Below, piece after piece: positions 24,726 to 33,658 of a DNA stretch of 64,000 nt (positions within the stretch are counted from its first letter, which is position 1; each line of letters begins with the position of its first letter). The stretch comes from Metallibacterium scheffleri (GTDB lineage: Bacteria; Pseudomonadota; Gammaproteobacteria; Xanthomonadales; Rhodanobacteraceae), in NCBI RefSeq assembly GCF_002077135.1, contig NZ_LDOS01000002.1:1240001-1304000 (forward strand), read 5' to 3'. Both the position numbers and the translations under genes were made by a program. Under the pieces are notes generated by a model, which was not told the DNA's origin, searched no databases, and saw only the letters and a program-made list of their open reading frames with translations.

Positions 24726-26213
24726 ATGAATTCGTTCCGCGTCAAGCCGCTCGATGACATCATCGCCACGGCTGAAAAGCATAGCCTCACCCGCCAACTG
24801 GGCGCCTTCCAACTGACCATGCTGGGCATCGGCGCGATTATCGGCACGGGTATTTTCGTGCTGACCGCCGAAGCCGCGCAGAAAGCCGGGCCGGGCATGA
24901 TGATCTCGTTCATCATCGCCGGCTCGGTATGTGCGCTCGCCGCGCTGGCCTATGCCGAACTCGCGGCGATGGTGCCGGTGTCCGGCTCCGCCTACACCTA
25001 TACCTACGCGGTGATGGGCGAGGCACTTGCTTGGATGGTGGGTTGGGCGCTGATCCTCGAATACGCGGTGTCGGCCTCTGCTGTCGCAGTCGGTTGGTCG
25101 GGCTACTTCAACGGGCTGCTGCAGTCAATGGGACTCAGATTGCCTGAGTATTTGCGTGTCGGTTTTTTTAGTAGCGGCGCGTTCAATCTAGTGGCGTTCG
25201 CGGTCTCGCTGCTGATCACCGCGCTGCTGGTGCTGGGTACCACCGAGAGCGCCCGGGTCAATGCCTTTCTGGTCCTGCTCAAGGTCGCGGCGCTGACCGT
25301 GTTCGTCGTGGTCGCCGTGCCGGCGGCCAAGACCGCCAACTTCACCCCGTTCCTGCCCACCGGCTGGGGCAGCCCGCTCAGCGGCAGCGGACTCGGCGTG
25401 CTGGGCGCGGCGGCCTCGATCTTCTTCGCCTATGTCGGCTTCGACGCGGTATCCACCGCGGCCGAGGAAACCAAGAATCCCAACCGCAACATCCCCATCG
25501 GCCTGATCGGCTCGCTGATCGTATGTACCGTTTACTACCTGCTGGTGGGCTATGGCGCGATCGGTGCCGACGGCGCGCAGCCGATGATGGTCAACGGCCA
25601 TGCACTGCAACCCGGCAGCCCGCAGATGGCCGCCGCTTGCCAGGGCGTGCATAACCTGGTGTGCAGCAAGGAGGCGCTGTCCTTCGTGCTCAGGGACCTG
25701 GGCTTCCCCTCGCTGGGTTACATGGTCGCGTTGGCAGCCAGCATCGCCCTGCCTTCGGTGATCCTGATGATGATCTACGGGCAGACCCGCATCTTCTTCA
25801 CCATGTCGCGTGATGGCCTACTACCAAAACGCCTATCCAAAGTGCACCCACGCTTCCGCACGCCCCATGTCATAACGATGATCACAGGAGCCTTTGTCGC
25901 ACTCTTTGCTTCCCAGCTGTCTGTTGGTGCTCTGGCCGACATATCCAATGCGGGAACCTTATTCGCCTTTGCGATGGTTTCACTTGGCGTCTTGATACTC
26001 CGATACACGCAGCCTGATCGTCATCGCCCTTTCCGGATCCCCAATGCTCTGGTTTGGCCGATTTGTGTTGGCGCTGTGGTCGGATGCGTTGTGCTCTTTA
26101 TGAGCCTAGACATCAGAACAAAATTGATCTTTTTTGCTTGGGCTGCAGTCGGCCTTGTGATCTACGCCCTCTACGGCATGCGCCACAGCGATATGGCGCG
26201 CAAGCCGCGCTGA
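24726..26213 (+). CDS. APC-superfamily amino-acid permease (CAT-like)
   Basis: 495 residues with about 12 hydrophobic segments. Features of the cationic amino-acid transporter branch are GIGAIIGTGIFVLTAEAAQKAGPG in helix 1 (unwound substrate-binding loop), SGSAYTYTYAVMGE, the conserved EETKNPNRNIPIG loop and SRDGLLPKRLSKVHPRFRTPH. It imports or exchanges amino acids across the inner membrane; the specificity is not predictable. The last 400 bases (about 25,790-26,190) are clearly more AT-rich with different codon choice, although the frame and helices continue, which suggests a recombined 3' end. Confidence 0.9.
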   Translation: MNSFRVKPLDDIIATAEKHSLTRQLGAFQLTMLGIGAIIGTGIFVLTAEAAQKAGPGMMISFIIAGSVCALAALAYAELAAMVPVSGSAYTYTYAVMGEALAWMVGWALILEYAVSASAVAVGWSGYFNGLLQSMGLRLPEYLRVGFFSSGAFNLVAFAVSLLITALLVLGTTESARVNAFLVLLKVAALTVFVVVAVPAAKTANFTPFLPTGWGSPLSGSGLGVLGAAASIFFAYVGFDAVSTAAEETKNPNRNIPIGLIGSLIVCTVYYLLVGYGAIGADGAQPMMVNGHALQPGSPQMAAACQGVHNLVCSKEALSFVLRDLGFPSLGYMVALAASIALPSVILMMIYGQTRIFFTMSRDGLLPKRLSKVHPRFRTPHVITMITGAFVALFASQLSVGALADISNAGTLFAFAMVSLGVLILRYTQPDRHRPFRIPNALVWPICVGAVVGCVVLFMSLDIRTKLIFFAWAAVGLVIYALYGMRHSDMARKPR

Positions 26214-26776
26214 TCACTCCTACTCCGATCATGCGGGCCGCGTGCGTTGCGCGGCCCGTTGGCGCTGGGATCTGGCACTGGCCTCGCACCCAGGCATTCT
26301 GACCGGCGCCAGCGCACTACATCGGCTCTCAGCGCCAAGCGTCACGCGTGGTCTTGCGGGCGAGGCGACCACGTGTTGCGCCACCGACCGTTTTGATCGC
26401 CACTCAAACCGCATCAGTTGCCCTCGCCAACTGCGGCAGAGCCTGCTCCAAATCAATACCATACGGTATGGTATCTATCGTTTTTACTTCGACTCATTCG
26501 CCGTAATAAAGTACATTGCATTGTTTTTATGGAGTTTAATGTCTACATAACGCCGCAGGCGCCAAGTCGCGATTGGCACCTGTCCAACCCCGCGCTATGC
26601 TCAAGCCTCGGTGGTTTCCATGGCAGTGGACCCCGATGCGCGGCCCGAACGGAACGGCGATCAGCTCCCGCCTGACCCTCGGGCCGCCTTTTAATCCGCG
26701 TCCGCCAATCCGCCGCGACCGCGTACTGGTCGCCAAGACCACACGGATCGAGTCGCGCAGCCCTGCAAGGCAATCC
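26214..26776. other. 563-bp intergenic region with an AT-rich core
   Basis: No convincing gene. Bases 26450-26550 are markedly AT-rich against the GC-rich background and hold a perfect palindrome (26456-26474), a TAATAA promoter-like element near 26505 and an ATG near 26529 that opens nothing long. It may be the remnant control region of a lost or decayed gene. Confidence 0.5.
26456..26474. promoter_or_regulatory. Orphan operator-like palindrome
   Basis: ATACCATAC-G-GTATGGTAT: two perfect 9-base arms with one central base, in AT-rich DNA. Palindromes of this size and composition are typical TetR/AcrR-family operators. No regulator or regulated gene lies beside it; the nearest genes are the permease end and the HiPIP end. 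Confidence 0.5.
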
Positions 26777-26803
26777 AAAAAGAAGCCGGCCTTGAAGGCC
26801 GGC
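26777..26803 (-). terminator. Rho-independent terminator of the HiPIP gene
   Basis: The stem GCCGGCCTT-GA-AGGCCGGC at 26785-26803 is followed, on the minus strand, by TTC and a run of five T (complement of 26777-26784). It lies 30 bases after the HiPIP stop. Confidence 0.85.
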
Positions 26804-26833
26804 ATCCCGCAGCGTGCGTCGGCGCTGGCAAAC

Positions 26834-27175
26834 TTATTTGCGCGTGGCGTGTGCCGAGCACCAGCCCTTGGCATTCACATCCTTGCCGGGGAACAACTGG
26901 CAGGGACCCCACGGCGCACCAGCGGCACCCTGATAGAAATTGCAGTTGCTGCAATCCTGCGAAGGTTTGTGGTTGGGATACTTGGCCTGGCTGACTTGTG
27001 CCGTATCTTCGACGTAGCCCAGCGCCTGCGCAGCCGGATCGGTGGGACTGAGATGCGGCAAGCCGGCGGCGTGCGCGTGTCTGGGCAAAGCGCCGACGAC
27101 TGCGGCAGCCGCGGCAGTACCCGCGGCCATCTTCAGGAAGTGGCGACGCGATGGATCATTCTCATGTTGCGACAT
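26834..27175 (-). CDS. High-potential iron-sulfur protein (HiPIP), Tat-exported
   Basis: Small periplasmic [4Fe-4S] electron carrier, 113 residues as precursor. An RRHFLK twin-arginine signal peptide is followed by a short mature domain with four cysteines in the HiPIP pattern: CSNCNFYQG, GPCQLF and GWCSAHA, plus a conserved C-terminal aromatic/Cys region. It probably shuttles electrons between the bc1 complex and a terminal oxidase or other donor. ATG 27175 follows a strong GGAGG. It is monocistronic, with its own terminator, and divergent from mtnB. Confidence 0.93.
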   Translation of the reverse strand: MSQHENDPSRRHFLKMAAGTAAAAAVVGALPRHAHAAGLPHLSPTDPAAQALGYVEDTAQVSQAKYPNHKPSQDCSNCNFYQGAAGAPWGPCQLFPGKDVNAKGWCSAHATRK

Positions 27176-27299
27176 TGGCAAACCTCCGTCGTGGGAAAGA
27201 CTCATGGCGGGGCATGGTACGCCGCTATCAAGCCAACGTCATGGTCCGGAGCAAATGGCCGCGCATGCTATAGTCCTTGACGATTTGGACGGCCAAACG

Positions 27300-27944
27300 A
27301 TGTCTGCATCACCCGCGAGTCACCCGCCATCCACCGCATTCGAGCAGTTGGCGCAGCAACTCTGCCGCGCCGCCGCTGATCTTGCTCGACGCGGCTGGAC
27401 ACCCGCCACCAGCAGCAACTTCTCGGCGCGTCTCGACGCCGGGTGTATCGCCATCACCGTTTCCGGCCGCGACAAGGGCCGGCTGACGCCGGCCGACATC
27501 ATGCTGATGGACGATCAGGCGCGTGCGCTGGACGCGCAATGCCCATCCGCCGAAGCGCGCCTGCACGCCCAGATCTACCGCATGCTGCCGCAGACCGGCG
27601 CGGTGCTGCACACGCATTCGCAGACGCAAACCGTGGCATCCCTGCATTTCGCCGCGGCGGGCGTCGTGCGTCTGCATGGCTACGAGCTGGTCAAGGCCAT
27701 CGAGGGCCTGCGCAGCCACGAGCAGGATCTGTCGCTGCCGGTGTTTCCCAACAGCCAGGACATGGCCGAAATCGAACGCCACGTCGATGTCTGGCGCGCA
27801 CAGGGACAGCCACTGCATGCCTATCTGATCGCCGGACACGGCCTGTACGCGTGGGGCCGCGACATTACCGCGGCGCTGCGCCATCTCGAAGCCATCGATT
27901 TCATGCTCGCCTGCGAGCTCGAACTGAGGAAACTGCCCACATGA
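27300..27944 (+). CDS. mtnB: Methylthioribulose-1-phosphate dehydratase
   Basis: Dehydrates methylthioribulose-1-phosphate in the methionine salvage pathway. 214 residues of the class-II aldolase/adducin fold, with SSNFSARL, a zinc-binding HTHSQT pair and a later His in LIAGHGLYAWG. It is first in a three-gene operon, overlapping mtnD by four bases. A TATAGT -10-like hexamer sits at 27269-27274. ATG 27300 gives the family's usual length; an upstream in-frame extension is not conserved-looking. Confidence 0.93.
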   Translation: MSASPASHPPSTAFEQLAQQLCRAAADLARRGWTPATSSNFSARLDAGCIAITVSGRDKGRLTPADIMLMDDQARALDAQCPSAEARLHAQIYRMLPQTGAVLHTHSQTQTVASLHFAAAGVVRLHGYELVKAIEGLRSHEQDLSLPVFPNSQDMAEIERHVDVWRAQGQPLHAYLIAGHGLYAWGRDITAALRHLEAIDFMLACELELRKLPT

Positions 27945-28504
27945 GCCGCCTGCGCATTTTCAGCGAGACTCAACCGCAGCAAGCGCTGCTCACCCTGCAT
28001 GAACATGCCGCCATCGCGCGCGAGTTGGCGCAAGCTGGCGTGCGTTTCGAGCGCTGGCAGGCCGCGCAGCCGCTGCAACCCGATGCCACACAGGACGAGG
28101 TCATCGCGGCCTACCGCACCGACATCGACCGCCTGATTGCCGCCGCGGGCTATCGGGCGGTCGATGTGATCAGCCTCGCGCCCGACCATCCCGACCGCGC
28201 AACGCTGCGCAAGAAGTTCCTCGACGAGCACACCCATGCCGAGGACGAGGTGCGCTTCTTCGTCGCCGGCTCGGGTCTGTTCAGCCTGCACATCGGCACG
28301 CGCATCCTTGAAGTGCTGTGCGAACAGGGCGATCTGATCGGCGTGCCCGATGGCACGCGACACTGGTTCGACATGGGGCCGGCACCGCATTTCGTCGCAA
28401 TCCGACTGTTCGGCAATCCGCAAGGCTGGGTCGCGCGTTTCACCGGTGACGACATCGCCGCGCGTTTCCCGCGCTACGAAGCCGGCCAGGCAGCCGCGGC
28501 ATGA
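27941..28504 (+). CDS. mtnD: Acireductone dioxygenase
   Basis: Metal-dependent cupin enzyme that oxidises the acireductone of the methionine salvage pathway, giving the ketoacid precursor of methionine (Fe form). 187 residues. The metal ligands are present as HTHAEDEVRFFV (two His and Glu) and the distant His of DGTRHWFDMG. ATGA overlaps on both sides with mtnB and mtnC show tight translational coupling. No mtnA or mtnK homologue lies in the window. Confidence 0.95.
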   Translation: MSRLRIFSETQPQQALLTLHEHAAIARELAQAGVRFERWQAAQPLQPDATQDEVIAAYRTDIDRLIAAAGYRAVDVISLAPDHPDRATLRKKFLDEHTHAEDEVRFFVAGSGLFSLHIGTRILEVLCEQGDLIGVPDGTRHWFDMGPAPHFVAIRLFGNPQGWVARFTGDDIAARFPRYEAGQAAAA

Positions 28505-29196
28505 ACGCGCGCGGCGAGATTCGCGCGATTCTCACCGACATCGAAGGCACCACCAGCGCCATCCACTTCGTGCACGACGTGCTGTTTCCCTATGCGCGCA
28601 AGCGCCTGCCGGCATGGATCGAAACCCATCGCGACCTGACCGAGGTGCAGCACTGGCTGAGCGAGGCCGCGCGCGAAGCGGGTCTGATCGAGGCCAGCCT
28701 GCAGGAAATCATCGAGCTGCTGCTCGGCTGGAGCGACGCCGATCGCAAATCGACCGCACTGAAGGCGCTGCAGGGCATGATCTGGCGCGAGGGTTACGCC
28801 GCCGGGGATTTCGTCGCACATGTCTATCCCGATGTCGCCCCGGCGCTCCGTGCCTGGCGCGCGCGTGGTGTGCGCCTCTACGTGTATTCATCCGGCTCGG
28901 TGGAGGCGCAGAAGCAGCTTTTCGCGCACAGCGAGGCCGGTGATCTCACGCCCCTGTTCAGCGGCTACTTTGATACCGGCATCGGCGCGAAACGCGAGGC
29001 GGCAGCGTATGCGCGTATCGCCGCGGCCATCGATGCGGCGCCCGCGCAGGTCCTGTTCCTGTCCGACATCGAAGCCGAACTCGACGCCGCGCACAGTGCC
29101 GGCATGCACACCACCCTGCTGTGCCGCCCGCCCGCCGCGTGTGCGGCCGAGTCGCGGTACCCCTGCGCGCACGACTTCACCGCCATTGCGCTGTAG
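28501..29196 (+). CDS. mtnC: Enolase-phosphatase E1
   Basis: Bifunctional HAD-family enzyme that enolises and dephosphorylates diketomethylthiopentyl-1-phosphate to acireductone, the substrate of mtnD. 231 residues with the variant HAD motif 1 ILTDIEGTTS (DxEGT, as expected for this enzyme), motif 2 in YVYSSGS and motif 4 in LFLSDIEAELDAA. The gene order B-D-C places the third enzyme last; overlaps imply stoichiometric expression. Confidence 0.95.
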   Translation: MNARGEIRAILTDIEGTTSAIHFVHDVLFPYARKRLPAWIETHRDLTEVQHWLSEAAREAGLIEASLQEIIELLLGWSDADRKSTALKALQGMIWREGYAAGDFVAHVYPDVAPALRAWRARGVRLYVYSSGSVEAQKQLFAHSEAGDLTPLFSGYFDTGIGAKREAAAYARIAAAIDAAPAQVLFLSDIEAELDAAHSAGMHTTLLCRPPAACAAESRYPCAHDFTAIAL

Positions 29197-29225
29197 TTGG
29201 CCTGGCGCATCACGAGACGCAGTAC

Positions 29226-29822
29226 ATGCAGCTCTATCTCAGCCCCACGTCCCCGTTCGCGCGCAAGGTCAAGGTCGCGCTGCTGGAAATGGATTTGCCG
29301 TTCGAGGAAATCCGCGTCGATCCGTGGGCCACGCCACCCGCACTGGCGGCTGTCAACCCGCTGTCGCAAGTACCCACCCTGGTCAGTGACACCGGCCTTG
29401 CGCTGGGCAACAGCGACACGATTCTGGCCTGGCTCATGAGCACGCATCCGAATCCCGGGCTGCTGCCGGTGACGGCGCCGGAACATGCGAGCGCATTGCG
29501 CCATGGCGCGATCGCGCAAGGCATGCTCGAGGCGACGGTGCAGATCGTGCTGGAGCGGCGACGCACACCGGGACAGCAATCCGCGGCGCTGATCGAGCGC
29601 CGCAAGGCCAGTCTGCAGCGCAGTGTGGCAGCGCTGGAACACGAGTTCACCGCGAGCCGCGCGACATTTCCGCTGGATGCCATCGGCGTCGCCGTGGCTC
29701 TGGCTTACCTCGATTTTCGCTTGCCCGAATATCACTGGCGCAAGGACGCCATGCGCCTGTCCGCATGGCAGATCTGGGCTGCAGCGCGTGCTTCCATGCA
29801 GGCCAGCGCACCACCAGCCTGA
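29226..29822 (+). CDS. Glutathione S-transferase-like protein
   Basis: 198 residues. An N-terminal thioredoxin-fold half (MQLYLSPTSPFARKVKVALLE, with the SPFARKV active-site region, and NPLSQVPTLV with the cis-Pro) is followed by a helical C-terminal half. The presence of Ser/Pro-Phe at the active site suggests a bacterial serine/cysteine GST class. It lies 29 bases after mtnC and may be transcribed with it. The substrate is unknown; detoxification is the usual family role. Confidence 0.85.
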   Translation: MQLYLSPTSPFARKVKVALLEMDLPFEEIRVDPWATPPALAAVNPLSQVPTLVSDTGLALGNSDTILAWLMSTHPNPGLLPVTAPEHASALRHGAIAQGMLEATVQIVLERRRTPGQQSAALIERRKASLQRSVAALEHEFTASRATFPLDAIGVAVALAYLDFRLPEYHWRKDAMRLSAWQIWAAARASMQASAPPA

Positions 29823-29831
29823 CCTGAAATT

Positions 29832-30449
29832 TCAGCGTCCGGCGTGACGCAGGGCCAGCGTGGCGGCCACGTCATCCAGGCCCAGCCCGCGCGCGCGCAG
29901 CAGCACGATCAGGTGATAGACCAGATCGGCCGCCTCGCCCAGCAGTGCGTCGTCATCCTGCGCCACCGCCGCCAGCGCGGTCTCGACGCCCTCCTCGCCC
30001 ACCTTCTGCGCGATGCGGCGCACGCCGCCCTCGAACAAGCGCGTGGTGTAACTGTCCTGCGGGCGGGCGCGCTCACGCTCGGCGATCAGCGTATCGAGCT
30101 GACCGATGAAGGCCAGCGCAGGCGCGGCGGCGGCGAAACACGTATCGCTGCCGAGATGGCAGGTCGGCCCCTGCGGCAAGGCCAATGCAAGCAGCGTGTC
30201 GCGGTCGCAATCGGCATGCAGCGCTTGCAGCTCCAGTGTGTGACCCGAAGTCTCGCCCTTGGTCCACAAGCGCTGCTTGCTGCGGCTGTAAAACGTCACC
30301 TTGCCGCTGTCCAGCGTGACCTGCAGCGCCGCGCGGTTCATGTAACCGAGCATCAGCACGCGGCCATCGCGGGCATGCTGCACGATGGCCGGCAGTAGGC
30401 CGTCGCCCTTGCTCCAGTCCAGTTGCCCGGGATCGAATGCACTGTTCAT
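29832..30449 (-). CDS. hisI: Bifunctional phosphoribosyl-AMP cyclohydrolase/phosphoribosyl-ATP pyrophosphatase
   Basis: Second and third steps of histidine synthesis in one polypeptide (HisI-HisE fusion, often named hisIE). About 205 residues. The cyclohydrolase half shows [23 protein letters not shown] and the zinc-binding Cys/His region DCDRDT...GPTCH. The pyrophosphatase half begins after about residue 118 and shows [17 protein letters not shown] and [13 protein letters not shown]. It is the last gene of the his operon, overlapping hisF as ATGA, and is convergent with the GST gene. Confidence 0.96.
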   Translation of the reverse strand: MNSAFDPGQLDWSKGDGLLPAIVQHARDGRVLMLGYMNRAALQVTLDSGKVTFYSRSKQRLWTKGETSGHTLELQALHADCDRDTLLALALPQGPTCHLGSDTCFAAAAPALAFIGQLDTLIAERERARPQDSYTTRLFEGGVRRIAQKVGEEGVETALAAVAQDDDALLGEAADLVYHLIVLLRARGLGLDDVAATLALRHAGR

Positions 30450-31216
30450 GGACGTACCTCGATGCCAGCCGTGGCCAGCGCCAGCTTGAGTTGGGGAATC
30501 GCCACGACGCCGCCATGGAACACACTGGCCGCGAGCGCGGCATCGACATCGGCGGTGCGAAATACATCGATGAAATGCGCGACAGCGCCGGCGCCACCCG
30601 AGGCCACCAGCGGCACCCGGCACAGCACGCGCGCAGCCTGCAGTTGCTCGATGTCGTAGCCGCTGCGCACGCCATCGCTGCCCATGCAATTGAGCACGAT
30701 CTCACCAGCGCCGCGCTGCTGCGCCTCGACGATCCAGTCCAGCGTGCGTCGTGGCAGCGCGCGGGTCTGCGCGGGATCGCCCGCATTGACGCGCACGCGC
30801 CATTCGCCGTCGTCGTCACGCAGGCTGTCGATACCCACCACCACGCACTGCACGCCAAAGGCCGCGGCCAGTTGATCGATCAACTCGGGCCGCTCCAGCG
30901 CCGGCGAGTTCACCGAGATCTTGTCCGCGCCCGCGTGCAGCAGCACGCGCGCATCCGCGACACTGCGGATGCCACCGGCCACGCAGAACGGAATATCCAG
31001 TTCACGCGCCACGCGTTCGACCCACGCCGCCTCCGCGCGGCGCCGCGACGGACTGGCGGTGATGTCGTAGAACACCAATTCGTCGGCACCGGCATCGCGG
31101 TACCGCCGCGCCAACTCGACAATGTCGCCCATGTCGATGTGGTCGCGAAAGCGTACGCCCTTGACCACACGGCCAGCGCGCACATCGAGGCAGGGAATGA
31201 TGCGCCGGGTCAGCAC
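30446..31216 (-). CDS. hisF: Imidazole glycerol phosphate synthase, cyclase subunit
   Basis: TIM-barrel subunit that uses ammonia from HisH to form imidazole glycerol phosphate and AICAR. 256 residues with [15 protein letters not shown] (catalytic Asp 11), VVVGIDS (second catalytic Asp) and [14 protein letters not shown]. It starts with GTG at 31216, overlapping the hisA stop by seven bases. The HisH partner is two genes upstream, as in the enterobacterial order. Confidence 0.96.
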   Translation of the reverse strand: MLTRRIIPCLDVRAGRVVKGVRFRDHIDMGDIVELARRYRDAGADELVFYDITASPSRRRAEAAWVERVARELDIPFCVAGGIRSVADARVLLHAGADKISVNSPALERPELIDQLAAAFGVQCVVVGIDSLRDDDGEWRVRVNAGDPAQTRALPRRTLDWIVEAQQRGAGEIVLNCMGSDGVRSGYDIEQLQAARVLCRVPLVASGGAGAVAHFIDVFRTADVDAALAASVFHGGVVAIPQLKLALATAGIEVRP

Positions 31217-31938
31217 ACCAGCGCCTCGCTCAGGTTGAAGCGGCCATCAAGCAACGCGCGCCCGAGAATCACCGCCGCCGCACCCGCGGTGCGTGCGGCA
31301 CGGATGTCATCAAGATCGCGCACGCCGCCCGATGCCTGCACGCCCACCTGCGGCGCACGCTCGGCCAGATACCGGTACAGGTCGATGTTGAGCCCGTCAA
31401 GCATGCCATCGCGCGCGATGTCGGTGCACAGCACATGACGCGCGCCCGCCGCGGCGTAGACGCTCGCGCGTTCATCCAGCGTGACGGCTTCGGCCCGTGT
31501 CCAGCCCGCGCTGGGCAATTGCCAGACGCCCTGGTCTTGGCGTGCATCCAGCGCCAGGACCAGGCGCTCCGCGCCGAAGTCGCGCAGCCAGCGCCGCACC
31601 GTTTGCGGATCGCGCACGGCGATGCTACCGATGACCACGCGTGCGGCGCCGGCATCGAACAGGCGCTGCACGTCCGTCGCGGTACGCACGCCGCCGCCAG
31701 CCTGCACGGACAGCCCGCAGCGCGCCAGCGCTTCGAGCAACGGCAACTGGGTGAAGCCACCCGCGCGCGCGCCGTCCAGATCGACCACGTGCAACCAGTG
31801 CGCGCCGGCATCGCGGTAGGACTGCGCCAGATCCAGCGGCGCGATCTGGTAGCGCGTCTCGCGTGCGTAGTCGCCCTGGCGCAGGCGCACCACGCCGCCG
31901 TCGCGCAGGTCGATCGCGGGAATGATCGTGAAATTCAT
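31210..31938 (-). CDS. hisA: ProFAR isomerase
   Basis: Amadori isomerase of histidine synthesis, a (beta-alpha)8 barrel paralogous to HisF. 242 residues with [20 protein letters not shown] (catalytic Asp 8), [10 protein letters not shown], and the [12 protein letters not shown] and [12 protein letters not shown] phosphate loops. The start at 31938 overlaps the hisH stop as ATGA. Confidence 0.96.
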   Translation of the reverse strand: MNFTIIPAIDLRDGGVVRLRQGDYARETRYQIAPLDLAQSYRDAGAHWLHVVDLDGARAGGFTQLPLLEALARCGLSVQAGGGVRTATDVQRLFDAGAARVVIGSIAVRDPQTVRRWLRDFGAERLVLALDARQDQGVWQLPSAGWTRAEAVTLDERASVYAAAGARHVLCTDIARDGMLDGLNIDLYRYLAERAPQVGVQASGGVRDLDDIRAARTAGAAAVILGRALLDGRFNLSEALVC

Positions 31939-32540
31939 AGGCTGATGAAATTCCGCAGCAGGCGCGCGCCCACCGCGGCCGAGCGCTCGGGATGAAACTG
32001 CATGCCGCAGACGTTGCCCTGGCGCACCACGGCGCTGAACATTGCGCCATGCGTCGCACTGGCCAGCGTGCATGCACCCGGCTGTGCGGCATAGCTGTGC
32101 ACGAAATAGGCGTAGGCCGGGTGCGGCATGCCCGCAAGCAACGGGTCATCGCGCAATGGCGTCAGCGCGTTCCAACCCATGTGCGGTACGCGCACATGGT
32201 CATCACCGGCAAGTCGGCCCACCCTGCCCGGCAGCAATCCAAGACACGGCGTGTCGCTTTCCGCGGAATGCTCGAACAGGAGCTGCATGCCCAGACACAC
32301 ACCCAGCATCGGCTGGCGCAGCGCGCGCAGCACCTCAACCAGTCCCGCATCGCGCAGGCGCTGCATGCCCGGCGCGGCGGCGCCGACGCCTGGCAGGATC
32401 ACGTGACTGGCGGCGCGGATGCGCGTGGCGTCGCTGCTCAGCCTGGCATCCACGCCAAGTCGCTGCAGCGCGTAGCGCAGCGAGCCGATATTGCTGCCGC
32501 CGGCATCGACCAGCACCACATCGGGCACCCCTGCGCTCAC
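31935..32540 (-). CDS. hisH: Imidazole glycerol phosphate synthase, glutaminase subunit
   Basis: Class-I glutamine amidotransferase that feeds ammonia to HisF. 201 residues with DAGGSNIGSLRYAL, the nucleophile loop LGVCLGMQLLFEHS, HMGWNAL and the catalytic FHPERS. GTG 32540 overlaps the hisB stop as GTGA; internal GTGs exist but this start gives the normal family length. Confidence 0.95.
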   Translation of the reverse strand: MSAGVPDVVLVDAGGSNIGSLRYALQRLGVDARLSSDATRIRAASHVILPGVGAAAPGMQRLRDAGLVEVLRALRQPMLGVCLGMQLLFEHSAESDTPCLGLLPGRVGRLAGDDHVRVPHMGWNALTPLRDDPLLAGMPHPAYAYFVHSYAAQPGACTLASATHGAMFSAVVRQGNVCGMQFHPERSAAVGARLLRNFISL

Positions 32541-33658
32541 AGCATGCCCTTGGTACTGGGCAGAATGTCGCCCTCGCGGCGCAGTGCCATGCGCAAGGCG
32601 CGCGCCACCGCCTTGAAGCAGATCTCGACCATGTGGTGTGCGTTCGCGCCGCGCACTTCCAGGTGCAGCGTGGCTCCCAGCGTGTCGCAGAGCGAGCGGA
32701 AGAAGTGCGGTACCAGTTCGGTGGGCAGGTCGCCCACATGCTCGCGCGGGAAGCTGCCGCTGAACACGAACCATGGCCGTCCGGACAAATCCAGCAGCGC
32801 CGTCGCACTGGCCTCGTCCATCGGCAGGCGCACGCGCACCGCCTGCGCCGTGACCGCGTCCGCACCGGCCGCGACCTCGGCGTCGCCGTAACGGCCGATG
32901 CCACGCTTGTCGCCCAGCGCCTGGCGCAGCGCCTGCCCCAGCGCCAGCGCGCAGTCCTCGACGGTGTGGTGCTCGTCAACGGCCAGATCGCCGGCTGCAT
33001 CGATCTCGAGCGCGAAACCGCCGTGCTTGCCGATCTGCTCGAGCATGTGGTCGAAATAACCCAGCCCCGTGCGCACGCTGGGCGCTGCCTCGCAGTCCAG
33101 ATCCACGCGCACGCGGATGCGGGTTTCGCGCGTATGCCGCTCGACCGATGCCACGCGTGGCGCATCGCACAGCAGGTGCGCGACCTGCTTCCAGGTCATG
33201 CCGTGTACGCCCATGCGCAGACCGCGCACACCGAGGTTGGCGGCAAGTTGCAGATCGGTTTCGCGATCGCCGATCACGGCCGAGGCGGCACGGCTCCAGC
33301 CATCATCGGCCAGATAATGACGCAGCATACCGACGCCGGGTTTGCGCGTATCCAGCCCTTCGCCTGGAAAACTGCGATCGATCAGCACTTCGCGAAAGGC
33401 GATGCCCTGCGAGGACAAAATTTGCAGCAGTAACGCCTGCGGACCAGCAAAATCAGATTCTGGAAAGCTGGCCGTACCGAGGCCATCCTGATTGCTGACC
33501 ATGACCAGATCGAAACCCGCTGCCACGCAGCGCTGCAGCGCGACGATGACGTCAGGCATCAGCGCGAATTTCTCGAACCTGTCGACCTGTTCGTCGACAG
33601 GTTCCTCGATCAGGCAACCATCGCGATCCACGAACAGGATTTTGCGTGCACCGCTCAT
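32537..33658 (-). CDS. hisB: Bifunctional histidinol-phosphatase/imidazoleglycerol-phosphate dehydratase
   Basis: 373 residues. The N-terminal HAD phosphatase has DRDGCLIEEP, VMVSNQDGLG and VIGDRETDLQLA. The C-terminal dehydratase has RVRVDLDCE, GLGYFDHMLEQIGKHG, DEHHTVEDCALALG and EICFKAVARAL with HHMVE. The phosphatase loop before TRKPGVG reads LIDRSFPGEGLD and lacks the CxH...CxC zinc cysteines of E. coli HisB, a variant known in Xanthomonadales. ATGA overlap with hisC. Confidence 0.96.
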   Translation of the reverse strand: MSGARKILFVDRDGCLIEEPVDEQVDRFEKFALMPDVIVALQRCVAAGFDLVMVSNQDGLGTASFPESDFAGPQALLLQILSSQGIAFREVLIDRSFPGEGLDTRKPGVGMLRHYLADDGWSRAASAVIGDRETDLQLAANLGVRGLRMGVHGMTWKQVAHLLCDAPRVASVERHTRETRIRVRVDLDCEAAPSVRTGLGYFDHMLEQIGKHGGFALEIDAAGDLAVDEHHTVEDCALALGQALRQALGDKRGIGRYGDAEVAAGADAVTAQAVRVRLPMDEASATALLDLSGRPWFVFSGSFPREHVGDLPTELVPHFFRSLCDTLGATLHLEVRGANAHHMVEICFKAVARALRMALRREGDILPSTKGML

